A program made the translations under genes and the position numbers. From contig NZ_LFQR01000089.1 of NCBI RefSeq assembly GCF_001182895.1, positions 1 through 35,784 on the forward strand: a stretch of 35,784 nt of DNA. The letters are read 5' to 3'. The notes beneath the pieces were generated by a model. That model was not told where the DNA came from. It worked only from the letters and a program-made list of their open reading frames with translations, and made no database searches. This document shows, piece after piece, positions 25,032 through 33,736 of the stretch (the stretch's first letter is position 1; every line of letters begins with the position of its first letter). The stretch is from Frateuria defendens (lineage in GTDB: Bacteria > Pseudomonadota > Gammaproteobacteria > Xanthomonadales > Rhodanobacteraceae).

Positions 25032-26651
25032 ATGACTGTCGATCAACGCTCCCCGTTCGCCGACCACGCCCGGCGCCTCGCCGCCACCACGCTGCGCGAG
25101 CTGCTCAAGGATGCCCAGCGCAGCGCGCGCCTGCGCCAGCGGCTGGGGCCGGTGCTGCTGGACCTCAGCCGCCAGAAGCTCGACGAGCCGGCGCTCGACG
25201 CGCTCGGCGCCTTCCTGGAGGCCAGCGGCTGGGAACGGGCGCGCGACGCCATGTTCGCCGGCGCGCCGATCAACACCTCCGAGCAGCGCGCGGTGCTGCA
25301 CACCGCGCTGCGCGCGGGTGGCGCCAAGCTGCCTTCGCCGGCGCCGCGGGCGGTGCAGGACGAGGTGGCCCAGGTGCTCGTGCGCCTGGACGAGCTGGTG
25401 ACCGCGGTGGCGGCGGGGCAGGGCTCGCGCCTGGGCCTGGCCGACGGCATCACCGACGTGGTCAACATCGGCATCGGCGGCTCGGACCTCGGCCCGCGGC
25501 TGGCGGCGCGCGCGCTGACGCCGTTCCACGCCACCGGCCTGCGCACCCACTTCCTCACTAACGTGGACGGCCAGGCCGCCTACGAACTGATGCAGCAACT
25601 CGACCCGCGCCGCACCCTGGTGGTGCTGGTGTCCAAGAGCTTCAGCACGCAGGAGACCCTGCTCAACGGCAACGTGCTGCGCGACTGGCTGGCCGGGGCC
25701 TACGGCGGCGACGCGGCGCAGGCGGTGGCCGGGCACTTCCTCGCGGTGAGCGCGAACGTCGCTGCCGCCGAGGCCTGGGGCATCCCGGCGGCGCACGTCT
25801 ACCCGATGTGGGACTTCGTCGGCGGGCGCTTCTCGCTGTGGTCGGCGGTGGGCCTGTCGCTGGCGCTGGCGATCGGCATGGATAACTTCCGCGCGCTGCT
25901 GGCCGGCGCGGCGAGCGTGGACGACCATTTCCGCAGCGCGCCGTGGCAGAGCAACCTGCCGGCGCTGCTCGCGCTGGCCGAGTACTGGAACCGCAACGTG
26001 CAGGGCCGCAGCAGCCGCGCGGTGATCCCCTACGCCGACCTGCTCGGCGACCTGACCTCCTACCTGCAGCAGTTGGAGATGGAGAGCCTGGGCAAGCAGG
26101 TCACGCCGCAGGGCGCGCCGGTGGCCGGCTCGACCGTGCCGGTGGTGTGGGGCAGCGTGGGCACCAACGCCCAGCACGCCTATTTCCAGGCGCTGCACCA
26201 GGGCACCGACACGGTGCCGCTGGAATTCATCGGCGTGGTCAACCCCGCGCATCCGCTGCGCGCCAACCACGAGGCGCTGCTGTCCAACCTGCTGGCGCAG
26301 GCCGCCGCGCTGGCGCTGGGCAAGACCACCGAGGAGGCGCTGGCCGAGTCGAAGGGCGACCGCGTGCTGGCCGCCCAGCGCACCTTCCCCGGCGACCGCC
26401 CGAGCACGGTGATCCTGCTCGATGCGCTCACCCCCGAGAGCCTGGGCGCGCTGATCGCGCTGTACGAGCACAAGGTGTTCCTGCTCGGCCACCTGTGGCA
26501 CATCAACGCCTTCGACCAGTGGGGCGTGGAGCTGGGCAAGGTGATCGCCAAGCAGATCCTGCCGGCGCTGGGCAAGCAGGCGGTGGACGTGCCGGGGCTC
26601 GATGCCGGCACCGTGGCGCTGATCCGCGAAATCCACGCCCGCCGCGGCTGA
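25032..26651 (+). CDS. pgi: Glucose-6-phosphate isomerase
   Basis: Interconverts glucose-6-phosphate and fructose-6-phosphate. The 539-aa protein shows GIGGSDLGPRLA, the phosphate-binding SKSFSTQET, WDFVGGRFSLWS, GTNAQHAYFQALHQG with the catalytic His, and the terminal lysine region FDQWGVELGK. Length fits the long bacterial form (E. coli 549). ATG 25032 is preferred to ATG 25026 because CAGGA lies 5 bases before it; both are in frame. An unbroken run of eight C (25000-25007) lies 24 bases upstream. Convergent with queG. Confidence 0.95.
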   Translation: MTVDQRSPFADHARRLAATTLRELLKDAQRSARLRQRLGPVLLDLSRQKLDEPALDALGAFLEASGWERARDAMFAGAPINTSEQRAVLHTALRAGGAKLPSPAPRAVQDEVAQVLVRLDELVTAVAAGQGSRLGLADGITDVVNIGIGGSDLGPRLAARALTPFHATGLRTHFLTNVDGQAAYELMQQLDPRRTLVVLVSKSFSTQETLLNGNVLRDWLAGAYGGDAAQAVAGHFLAVSANVAAAEAWGIPAAHVYPMWDFVGGRFSLWSAVGLSLALAIGMDNFRALLAGAASVDDHFRSAPWQSNLPALLALAEYWNRNVQGRSSRAVIPYADLLGDLTSYLQQLEMESLGKQVTPQGAPVAGSTVPVVWGSVGTNAQHAYFQALHQGTDTVPLEFIGVVNPAHPLRANHEALLSNLLAQAAALALGKTTEEALAESKGDRVLAAQRTFPGDRPSTVILLDALTPESLGALIALYEHKVFLLGHLWHINAFDQWGVELGKVIAKQILPALGKQAVDVPGLDAGTVALIREIHARRG

Positions 26652-26663
26652 GCGGCGCAGCGC

Positions 26664-26685
26664 GCCTGCCCCGCCCGGGGCGGGC
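26664..26685. terminator. Hairpin between convergent pgi and queG
   Basis: A 9-bp stem with one G-U pair (26664-26672 with 26677-26685) and loop GCCC, followed on the plus strand by TTCATC. It fits in the 38-base gap between the two stops. Confidence 0.45.
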
Positions 26686-26689
26686 TTCA

Positions 26690-27766
26690 TCAGGCCGACA
26701 TGCGTTCCCGCTGGCGTGCGAGCGCCCACGCCACGTGCTCGCGCACGACCGGCGAGGGGTGCTCGCGGCGCGTCGCCAGCGCCGCGAGCACCTCGTCCGA
26801 GGCCGGCGCGTTGCCCAGGGCCACGGCGATGTTGCGCAGCCAGCCCTCGTAGCCGGTGCGGCGGATCGCCATGCCCTCGGTGCGGCGCAGGAATTCCTCC
26901 TCGCTCCAGGCGAACAGCTCCGCCAGCCGGGCGCCGTCCAGACTGTGCCGCGGCGCGAAGTCGGGCTCGGTGCTTTCCTGCGCGAACTTGTTCCAGGGGC
27001 ACACCAGCTGGCAGTCGTCGCAGCCGAAGATGCGGTTGCCGACGGCCTCGCGCAGCGCTTCGGGAATCGAGCCCTTCAGCTCGATGGTGAGGTAGGCGAT
27101 GCAGCGCCGTGCATCGAGCTTGTAGGGCGCCACGATGGCCTGGGTGGGGCAGATGTCGAGGCAGCGGCGGCACGAGCCGCAGTGCGCGCTGGCGGGCGCA
27201 TCCACCGGCAGCGGCAGGTCGGTGTAGAGCTCGCCGAGGAAGAAATAGGAGCCGGCGCGGCGGTTGATCAGCACCGTGTGCTTGCCGATCCAGCCCAGCC
27301 CCGCGTTGCGCGCCAGCGCCTTCTCCAGCACCGGGGCCGAGTCGACGTAGGCGCGGAAGCCGAATTCGCCGACCGTCTCGCGGATGCGCTCGGCCAGCTT
27401 CTGCAGCCGGTTGCGCATCAGCTTGTGGTAGTCGCGGCCCAGCGCGTAGCGCGCCACGTAGCCGGCCTTGCCGTCGCCGAGCACCTCCCAGGCGTTGCGG
27501 GTGCCGGGCGGCACATAGTCCATGCGCACCGAGATCACCCGCCGTGTGCCAGGTGTGAGCTCCGCCGGGCGGCTGCGCTTGGTGCCGTGGCGGGCCATGT
27601 AGTCCATCTCGCCGTGGTGGCCCTCGGCCAGCCAGTTCTCGAGGTGCCTGGCGTCCTCGCCCAGCTCCACGCCGCTGATGCCGGCGTCGGCGAAGCCGAG
27701 TTCGCGCGCCCAGCGCTTGATGTCGCGGGCGAGGGCGGCGTAGTCGATGGCGGCCGGGGCGTGCAT
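26690..27766 (-). CDS. queG: Epoxyqueuosine reductase QueG
   Basis: Cobalamin- and iron-sulfur-dependent last step of queuosine synthesis on tRNA. The 358-aa protein has the DUF1730-type N-terminal domain with the catalytic Asp in VDSAPVLEKA, two [4Fe-4S] motifs (CGSCRRCLDICPTQAI and CDDCQLVCPWNKF) and a C-terminal HEAT-like helical region. ATG 27766 gives the usual N-terminus (IDYAALARDIKRWA). There is no Shine-Dalgarno; TACAAT ends 6 bases before the ATG, so a leaderless mRNA is predicted. Divergent from nnr, as yjeS-yjeF in E. coli. Confidence 0.95.
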   Translation of the reverse strand: MHAPAAIDYAALARDIKRWARELGFADAGISGVELGEDARHLENWLAEGHHGEMDYMARHGTKRSRPAELTPGTRRVISVRMDYVPPGTRNAWEVLGDGKAGYVARYALGRDYHKLMRNRLQKLAERIRETVGEFGFRAYVDSAPVLEKALARNAGLGWIGKHTVLINRRAGSYFFLGELYTDLPLPVDAPASAHCGSCRRCLDICPTQAIVAPYKLDARRCIAYLTIELKGSIPEALREAVGNRIFGCDDCQLVCPWNKFAQESTEPDFAPRHSLDGARLAELFAWSEEEFLRRTEGMAIRRTGYEGWLRNIAVALGNAPASDEVLAALATRREHPSPVVREHVAWALARQRERMSA

Positions 27767-27772
27767 GGGGCC

Positions 27773-27778
27773 ATTGTA
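27773..27778 (-). promoter_or_regulatory. queG: -10 element of queG (leaderless start)
   Basis: On the minus strand TACAAT, five of six matches to the sigma-70 -10 consensus, ending 6 bases before the queG ATG; the start point would fall on the A of ATG. No good -35 was found at 16-18 bases. Confidence 0.45.
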
Positions 27779-27799
27779 GGCGCTGTCGCGCGGCCGGCC

Positions 27800-27826
27800 T
27801 TGCCGCACCTGCAACCTACCTATAAT
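27800..27826 (+). promoter_or_regulatory. nnr: Promoter of nnr-tsaE-(amiC) (leaderless start)
   Basis: Perfect -10 TATAAT at 27821-27826, ending 6 bases before the nnr ATG at 27833, so transcription should begin at or next to the A of the start codon. TTGCCG at 27800-27805 is a -35 candidate with a short 15-base spacer. Confidence 0.6.
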
Positions 27827-27832
27827 TGGCCG

Positions 27833-29314
27833 ATGACTGCGAACCCGTATCCGCGCGCCCTGTACACCGTCGAGCAGGTGCGTGCGCTCGACCACCGCGC
27901 CATCGACACCCTGGGCATCGGCGGCTTCACGCTGATGCAGCGCGCCGCCGCGGCGGCCTTCGCCAGCCTGCGCCGGCACTGGCCACAGGCGCGCCGGGTG
28001 CTGGTGTGCTGCGGCCCCGGCAACAACGGCGGCGACGGCTACCTCATCGCGGCGCAGGCACGGGCGACCGGCTTCGCGGTCGAGGTGATCGAACTGGCCG
28101 CCGAGGCACGCGGCGATGCGGCGCGGGCGCGCGAGGCGTGCCTGGTGGCCGGCGTCGCCCCGTGCCCATGGCGCGAGGGCGCGGCCTTGCCCGCGGCGGA
28201 CGTGCTGGTGGACGCGCTCTACGGTACGGGTCTGAGCCGCCCGCCGCAGCCGGCGGTGGCCGCCTTGATCGAACGCATCAACGCGAGCGGCCTGCCGGTG
28301 CTCGCGGTGGACGTGCCCTCGGGCATCGACGCCGATACGGGCCGGCGCCCCGGCGTGGCCGTGCAGGCCGACATCACGACGAGCTTCATTGCCGCCAAGC
28401 GCGGCCTCTACACCGGCCACGCGCCCTCGCACACCGGTGTCGTGGAACTGGACGAACTGGACTTGCCCGAGGCGCTGTGGCGCGAGCAGCCGGTGGACGC
28501 CCATCTGCTCGCGCCCGCCACCTTGCCGCCGCGCGCGCGCGACGCACACAAGGGCGACAACGGCCACGTGCTGGCGGTCGGCGGCGACCACGGCACCGCC
28601 GGCGCGATCCGTCTGTGCGGCGAGGCGGCGCTGCGCGCCGGCGCCGGGTTGGTCAGCGTGGCGACCCGGCCCGAGCAGCTCGTCGCGCTCAACAGCGCAC
28701 GGCCGGAGCTGATGGCGCATGCGGTGAACGGCCCGCAGGCGCTGGAACCCCTGCTTGGGCGCGCGAGCGTGCTGGCGGTGGGGCCGGGGCTGGGGCAGGG
28801 CGCCTGGGGCCATGCGCTGTGGCTGACCGCGCTGGACAGCGGCAAGCCGCTGGTGCTGGATGCCGATGGCCTCAACCTGCTCGCGCGCGAGCCGCGCCGC
28901 TTCGAACAGCCGGCGGTGCTGACGCCCCACCCGGGCGAGGCGGCGCGCCTGCTCGGCGGCAGCGTGACCGAGGTGCAGGCCGACCGCTTCGCCGCCGCGC
29001 GCGCCCTCGCCGCGCGCTACGGCGCGGTGGTGGTGCTGAAGGGTGCGGGCAGCCTGATCGCCGATCCGGATGGACGTCTGGACGTCTGTCCGTGGGGCAA
29101 TCCCGGCATGGCCGCCGGCGGCATGGGCGACCTGCTCACCGGCATCGTGGCGGCGCTGCTGGGGCAGGGCTGCACGCCCTGGGAGGCGGCCTGCCTCGGC
29201 GTGGGGCTGCATGCGCGCGCGGGCGATGCGGCGGCGCGCGAGGGTGAGCGCGGCCTGATGCCGAGCGACCTGCTGGCGCCGCTGCGCCGCCTGCTCAACG
29301 GTTTGCCGACATGA
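27833..29314 (+). CDS. nnr: Bifunctional NAD(P)HX epimerase / ADP-dependent NAD(P)HX dehydratase
   Basis: Repairs hydrated NADH and NADPH. The 493-aa protein fuses a YjeF_N epimerase domain (about 1-215; CGPGNNGGDGYLIA, VDVPSGIDADTG) to a ribokinase-like dehydratase domain (about 230-490; KGDNGHVLAVGG, TPHPGEAARLLGG, GNPGMAAGGMGDLLTGI). ATG 27833 is fixed by the alignment of the epimerase N-terminus and by the TATAAT 6 bases upstream; the frame stays open far upstream but only as a shadow of queG. Its stop overlaps tsaE (ATGA). Confidence 0.95.
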   Translation: MTANPYPRALYTVEQVRALDHRAIDTLGIGGFTLMQRAAAAAFASLRRHWPQARRVLVCCGPGNNGGDGYLIAAQARATGFAVEVIELAAEARGDAARAREACLVAGVAPCPWREGAALPAADVLVDALYGTGLSRPPQPAVAALIERINASGLPVLAVDVPSGIDADTGRRPGVAVQADITTSFIAAKRGLYTGHAPSHTGVVELDELDLPEALWREQPVDAHLLAPATLPPRARDAHKGDNGHVLAVGGDHGTAGAIRLCGEAALRAGAGLVSVATRPEQLVALNSARPELMAHAVNGPQALEPLLGRASVLAVGPGLGQGAWGHALWLTALDSGKPLVLDADGLNLLAREPRRFEQPAVLTPHPGEAARLLGGSVTEVQADRFAAARALAARYGAVVVLKGAGSLIADPDGRLDVCPWGNPGMAAGGMGDLLTGIVAALLGQGCTPWEAACLGVGLHARAGDAAAREGERGLMPSDLLAPLRRLLNGLPT

Positions 29315-29778
29315 GCGCGCTGCAACGCCACCTGCCCGACGAAGCCGCCACCGCGGCGCTGGCGCGCGAGCTTGCCGCCGCGATCCAGGGCGGCCTGGTG
29401 GTCTACCTGCACGGCGACCTCGGCGCCGGCAAGACCAGCTTCGCGCGCGCCCTGCTCACCGCGCTGGGCGCCGGCGAGCGGATCAAGAGCCCGACCTACA
29501 GCCTGGTCGAGTCCTACCGGCTGCCGGCCCGCACGGCCTGGCACCTCGACCTTTACCGCATCGCCGATCCCGGCGAACTGGAATGGCTGGGCCTGGACGC
29601 CCTGGCCGAGCCGGACGCGGTGGTGCTGGTGGAGTGGCCCGAGCGCGGCGCCGGCGCCTTGCCCGCGGCCGACCTGCTGCTCGATCTGGCCTACGCGGGC
29701 GCCGGCCGGGCGGCGCGGATCGAGGCGCGCAGCGAGCGCGGGGCGCGGCTGCTGGCTTCGCTTGCCTCGCCCGCCTGA
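29311..29778 (+). CDS. tsaE: tRNA threonylcarbamoyladenosine biosynthesis ATPase TsaE
   Basis: ATPase partner of the TsaBD complex that makes t6A37 on ANN-decoding tRNAs. The 155-aa protein has Walker A GDLGAGKT (35-42), the KSPTYSLVESY switch region, HLDLYRIADPGELEWLGL and the VEWPERG block, all family signatures. The ATG overlaps the nnr stop by 4 bases, so it is translationally coupled. The order queG/nnr-tsaE-amidase-mutL is the same as in E. coli. Confidence 0.95.
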   Translation: MSALQRHLPDEAATAALARELAAAIQGGLVVYLHGDLGAGKTSFARALLTALGAGERIKSPTYSLVESYRLPARTAWHLDLYRIADPGELEWLGLDALAEPDAVVLVEWPERGAGALPAADLLLDLAYAGAGRAARIEARSERGARLLASLASPA

Positions 29779-29800
29779 AGCGCAAGTTTCGGTTTCGTAA

Positions 29801-29843
29801 GAAAAAAGTGGCGGGCGCCGGGCCTCTGGCCGGCGCCGTCTCG
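29801..29843 (-). terminator. Orphan minus-strand terminator between tsaE and amiC
   Basis: Plus-strand 29814-29824 and 29828-29837 form a GC-rich stem (one bulged G, loop TCT), closed by a further GGCG/CGCC pairing. On the minus strand it is followed after two bases by TTTTTTC, a classical intrinsic terminator. On the plus strand there is no U-tract. No minus-strand gene is known upstream of it. Confidence 0.6.
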
Positions 29844-29918
29844 CCATGTCCTGAGCCTCCTGCTTGAGTCGATCCTGACGAATGGCCTGCAGGTTGCGGA
29901 TATTCAAGGAAAAACCAC

Positions 29919-29948
29919 TTGCAAAGCCGTGGCCACATGCGGTTCAAT
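29919..29948 (+). promoter_or_regulatory. amiC: Possible amiC promoter (leaderless start)
   Basis: TTGCAA (29919-29924), an 18-base spacer and TTCAAT (29943-29948), ending 7 bases before the amiC ATG at 29956. No Shine-Dalgarno precedes this ATG. Confidence 0.45.
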
Positions 29949-29955
29949 GCCGCGC

Positions 29956-31488
29956 ATGTGCGGATGGCTGCCACGATTAGGGATGTTCGGCCTTGCGGCG
30001 TTGGCAGCCGCGAGCCTGTCGCACCCGCTGCACGCGGCCGACATCAAGGCCGCCCGCGTCTGGGCCGGCTCCGAATACACGCGGGTGGTGTTCGACCTGT
30101 CGGGACCGCAGGCCTACACCTTGAGCCGGCAGGACGGCGCGGTGGTGCTGGATCTGGCCGGCTGCCGCACGGCAAGCGGTTTCGGCGCGCCGGCGGCGCA
30201 GGGCCTCTACAAGGGGCTCGGCAACAGCCGGCAGGGGCCGAACCTGCGCCTGGTCGCCCGCACTGCCGCCAACGCGCAGCCCAAGGCTTTCCTGCTCAAG
30301 CCGAGTGGCGAGGCCGGCTACCGGCTCGTGCTCGACCTCTATCCCGACGCGGCGGCCAAGGCGGACGGCGCCAAGCCGGTGGCGGCTGCGCCATCGCGCG
30401 GTGACGCGACGCCGGCGACGCCGGCCGTGGCGGCGCCCCCGCCGGCCTCCATCTATTCGGCCAAGGCCTCGCGCAGCGGCGTGCTTTCTTCCCGCCAGGC
30501 GGCGGCCCTCCTGCAGGGCGACCGCAAGGTGGTGGTGGCGATCGACGCCGGCCACGGCGGCAAGGACACCGGCGCGCGCGGCGCCACCGGCGCCTACGAG
30601 AAGAACGTGACCCTGGCCGTGGCGCGCAACCTCGCCGCGCAGATCAACCGCCAGCCCGGCATGAAGGCGGTGCTGACGCGCGACGGCGACTACTTCATCC
30701 CGCTGCAGCAGCGCTGGCAGATCGCGCGCGACAACAAGGCCGACCTGTTCGTCTCCATCCACGCCGACGCCTTCATCAACAGCGACGCCCGCGGCTCTTC
30801 GGTGTGGGTGCTGTCCTCGCGCGGCAAGAGCAACACCGCGGCGCGCTGGCTGGCCGATCGCGAGAACGGCGCCGACCTGATCGGCGGCGTGTCGCTGAGC
30901 GACATGGACGACAACCTCGCCGCCGTGGTGCTCGACCTGCAGCAGGGCTGGGCGGTGCAGGCCAGCGAGGCGATCGCCGGCAACGTGCTGCGGGCGCTGG
31001 GCCAGCTCGGCCCCACCCATCGCGGCTACGTGGAGCGCGCCAACTTCGTGGTGCTGCGCGCGCCGGACGTGCCCTCGATCCTGGTCGAGACGGCCTTCAT
31101 CACCAACCCCGACGAAGAGCGCAAGCTCAAGAACGAGTCCCACCAGGAAGCCCTGGCGACGGCGGTGATGGGCGGCGTCAAGAACTACTTCGAGTCGACG
31201 CCGCCGCCCGGCACGTGGTTCGCCGCGCAGGCGGCGCGGCGCAGCGGCGTGGTGGCCGCGGCGGCCGCACCGACCCGGGTCGCCGGCAAGGCGTCGCTCG
31301 CCGATCGCGTGGACGAAGCCTCGCCCGCCGATGCCGGCGTGCGCGACCTGCACCGCGTGGGCCGCGGCGAGAGCCTGCGCAGCATCGCCCGCCAGTACGG
31401 CGTGAGCGTGGGCGCGCTCAAGACGGCCAACGGCATCCAGAGCGACAGCGTGCACGTGGGCGCCATGCTGTCGATTCCTTCCGGCTGA
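29956..31488 (+). CDS. amiC: N-acetylmuramoyl-L-alanine amidase, AmiC/AmiB type with LysM
   Basis: Periplasmic zinc amidase that splits septal peptidoglycan for cell separation. The 510-aa protein has a signal peptide (cleavage near HA, residue 27), an AMIN septal-targeting domain (about 30-125), a Pro/Ala linker, the Amidase_3 domain (about 185-400) with zinc ligands in DAGHGGKDTG, YEKNVT and SIHADAF and the catalytic Glu in LVETAFITNPDEE, and a C-terminal LysM (about 460-508; GRGESLRSIARQYGVSVGALK). The LysM tail makes it AmiB-like. ATG 29956 fits the signal peptide and the -10 upstream; GTG 29929 is in frame but adds 9 residues. Confidence 0.93.
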   Translation: MCGWLPRLGMFGLAALAAASLSHPLHAADIKAARVWAGSEYTRVVFDLSGPQAYTLSRQDGAVVLDLAGCRTASGFGAPAAQGLYKGLGNSRQGPNLRLVARTAANAQPKAFLLKPSGEAGYRLVLDLYPDAAAKADGAKPVAAAPSRGDATPATPAVAAPPPASIYSAKASRSGVLSSRQAAALLQGDRKVVVAIDAGHGGKDTGARGATGAYEKNVTLAVARNLAAQINRQPGMKAVLTRDGDYFIPLQQRWQIARDNKADLFVSIHADAFINSDARGSSVWVLSSRGKSNTAARWLADRENGADLIGGVSLSDMDDNLAAVVLDLQQGWAVQASEAIAGNVLRALGQLGPTHRGYVERANFVVLRAPDVPSILVETAFITNPDEERKLKNESHQEALATAVMGGVKNYFESTPPPGTWFAAQAARRSGVVAAAAAPTRVAGKASLADRVDEASPADAGVRDLHRVGRGESLRSIARQYGVSVGALKTANGIQSDSVHVGAMLSIPSG

Positions 31489-31767
31489 GCGCTTTCGCAT
31501 TTCCAGTTGGCTTAGGGGCGTCGAGTCCCGGCCGGGTCTTTGTCGGCGCCTTGCCATGGCTTTGCTGGCCGGGTGGGAATCCTTAGCCCTCGGGAGAAGG
31601 CGCTGGCGGACGAGGGGGCGGCGCGGCGCGCAAGACATCACGCCGCGCACCGCCCGGACCTCGCCCCGAATCCCGAAGGGCTCCGCATCGCGGCCTTTCA
31701 GCGTTGCGGCGGGCACGCTGACCAGGCCGCGCTTTTACCCCCGCGCCCCAGCCTTTAAGCTTCGCGG
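31489..31767. other. Intergenic region amiC-mutL (279 bases)
   Basis: No gene seen. A stem-loop pairs 31621-31628 with 31641-31648 exactly and is extended by 31616-31620 with 31651-31655 past a 2-base bulge, with a 12-base loop. A TAAGCT hexamer (31756-31761) ends 6 bases before the mutL ATG and there is no Shine-Dalgarno, so mutL may have its own leaderless transcript. Confidence 0.45.
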
Positions 31768-33618
31768 ATGCCAGTGATCCGCGTCCTCCCGCCTGCACTC
31801 ATCAACCAGATCGCCGCCGGCGAGGTCATCGAGCGGCCTTCCTCGGTGGTCAAGGAACTGGTCGAGAACAGCCTCGACGCCGGCGCCACCCGCATCGAGG
31901 TGGACATCGAGCAGGGCGGCGCGCGACTGATCCGCGTGCGCGACGACGGCGGCGGCATCGTCCCGGACGAGCTGCCGCTGGCGGTGGCCTCGCACGCCAC
32001 CAGCAAGATCGCCAGCTTCGACGACCTCGAACACGTCGCCAGCATGGGCTTCCGCGGCGAGGCACTGGCCTCGATCGCCTCGGTCTCGCGCTTCGCGCTG
32101 AGTTCGCGCGCGCGCGGGCAGGACACGGCCTTCCGCATCGAGGTGGACGGCGGCAAGGTGCAGGAGGCGCGCCCGGCGCAGCATCCGCAGGGCAGCAGCG
32201 TGGAAGTGCGCGACCTGTTCTACAACGTGCCGGCGCGCCGGAAGTTCCTCCGTGCCGAGCGCACCGAGTTCGCCCACATCGACGACCTGCTGAAGTCGCT
32301 GGCGCTGGCGCGCGGCGGGGTCGAGTTCCGCCTCAGCCACAACGGCCGCCCGACGCGGGTGTGGAAGGCGGCGCGCGACGAGCGGGCCGCGCTGGCGCGC
32401 GTGGCCGAGGTGATGGGCGAGGATTTCCCCGCGCAGAGCCTGCGCATCGAGCACGCCGCGGCCGGCCTGCAGCTCTCGGGCTGGGTCGGCCTGCCCACCG
32501 CCTCGCGCTCGCAGGCCGATTCGCAGTACTTCTACGTCAACGGCCGGCTGGTGCGCGACCGCGTGGTGGCGCATGCGGTGCGCCAGGCCTATGCCGACGT
32601 GCTGTTCCACGGCCGCCATCCGGCCTTCGTGCTGTACTTGGAGCTCGACCCGGCGGGCGTGGACGTCAACGTGCACCCGGCCAAGCACGAGGTGCGCTTC
32701 CGCGAGCAGCGGCTGGTGCACGACTTCCTGTTCCGCAGCCTGCACGAAGCGCTGGCGCAGACGCGCGCCGGCCAGGCGCCGGCCTCCTCGCCGGCGCAGC
32801 CGGGCGAGGCCGACCCGATGCCGCGGCCGCAGCCGGTGGCGTCCTCCTCCTACGCCACGGCGCCGGCGCAGTACACGCAGAGCTGGCCGAACCCGGCCAG
32901 CCAGAGCCGGCTTGCCCTCGGCGTGCGCGAGGAGCCGCTGGCGGACTACGCGGCGCTGCTGGGCGTGTCCGCCGCGCCAGTCGCGGTGCCGTCGTTCGCG
33001 CCGGTGCCGCTGCCGGAGAGCGAGGACGGCGAGGCACCGCCGCTCGGCTTCGCGCTGGCCCAGCTCAAGAGCATCTACGTCCTGGCCGAGAATGCGCACG
33101 GCCTAGTGCTGGTGGACATGCACGCCGCGCACGAGCGCATCACCTACGAGAAGCTCAAGCACGCGCGCGCCGCGAGCAACCTGCGCTCGCAGCTGATGCT
33201 GGTGCCGCTCAACCTGGCGGTGAGCGCGAAGGAGGCCGCCGCCGCGGAAGAGCACGCCGAGGCGCTGGCCGAGTGGGGCCTGGAACTGTCGCGCAGCGGC
33301 CCGTCCACGGTGGTGGTGCGGCGTATTCCCGCGCTGCTGGAAGGCGCCGACGTCGGCCAGCTCGCCCGCGACGTGCTGAGCGAGCTGGCCCAGCACGGCA
33401 GCTCGCGCCGCCTGCAGGAGCTGGAGAACGAACTGCTGGCGACGATGGCCTGCCACGGCTCGGTGCGCGCGGGCCGGCGCCTGTCGATCCCCGAGATGAA
33501 CGCGCTGCTGCGCGAGATGGAAGCCACCGAGCGCTCCGGCCAGTGCAACCACGGCCGCCCGACCTGGACCCAGCTGGGCATGGCGGAGTTGGACAAGCTC
33601 TTCCTGCGCGGGCGCTAG
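31768..33618 (+). CDS. mutL: DNA mismatch repair protein MutL
   Basis: Couples mismatch recognition by MutS to strand removal. The 616-aa protein has the GHKL ATPase ([13 protein letters not shown]-like start, [26 protein letters not shown]) and a C-terminal dimerisation domain. That domain keeps endonuclease motifs: DMHAAHE followed four residues later by Glu (DQHA-x2-E-x4-E with Met for Gln), ACHGSVR and CNHGRP. E. coli MutL lacks these and relies on MutH. The central linker is Ala/Pro-rich. The following gene is not miaA, unlike enterobacteria. Confidence 0.96.
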   Translation: MPVIRVLPPALINQIAAGEVIERPSSVVKELVENSLDAGATRIEVDIEQGGARLIRVRDDGGGIVPDELPLAVASHATSKIASFDDLEHVASMGFRGEALASIASVSRFALSSRARGQDTAFRIEVDGGKVQEARPAQHPQGSSVEVRDLFYNVPARRKFLRAERTEFAHIDDLLKSLALARGGVEFRLSHNGRPTRVWKAARDERAALARVAEVMGEDFPAQSLRIEHAAAGLQLSGWVGLPTASRSQADSQYFYVNGRLVRDRVVAHAVRQAYADVLFHGRHPAFVLYLELDPAGVDVNVHPAKHEVRFREQRLVHDFLFRSLHEALAQTRAGQAPASSPAQPGEADPMPRPQPVASSSYATAPAQYTQSWPNPASQSRLALGVREEPLADYAALLGVSAAPVAVPSFAPVPLPESEDGEAPPLGFALAQLKSIYVLAENAHGLVLVDMHAAHERITYEKLKHARAASNLRSQLMLVPLNLAVSAKEAAAAEEHAEALAEWGLELSRSGPSTVVVRRIPALLEGADVGQLARDVLSELAQHGSSRRLQELENELLATMACHGSVRAGRRLSIPEMNALLREMEATERSGQCNHGRPTWTQLGMAELDKLFLRGR

Positions 33619-33631
33619 CGGACGGCCGCCC

Positions 33632-33656
33632 CGCAGGAGCGCGCCTGCGCGCGACA
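33632..33656. repeat. REP-type element
   Basis: GCAGGAGCGCGCCTGCGCGC (33633-33652) followed by GACA: a GCGCGC-CT-GCGCGC hairpin with the GTAGGAGCGCGC-like head known from REP elements of Pseudomonas and relatives. It starts 14 bases after the mutL stop. A second small inverted repeat (TGCAGG 33696-33701 with CCTGCA 33708-33713) follows. Confidence 0.55.
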
Positions 33657-33736
33657 AGCCGACGCGGCGGTGACGCTGTAGCGCTAATGGCCGCGTGCAG
33701 GCGTGCCCCTGCAAGGGCGGCGCGGAGGTCGCTCGC

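Noticed and set aside
25943-27832. Upstream extension of the nnr frame to a very long fusion protein
   Set aside because: The extension is compositionally biased and lies over pgi and antisense to queG; family length and the TATAAT box fix the start at 27833.
29017-29907. Minus-strand protein starting at TTG 29907
   Set aside because: No Shine-Dalgarno, crosses a strong terminator, and continues antisense through tsaE and nnr with biased composition.
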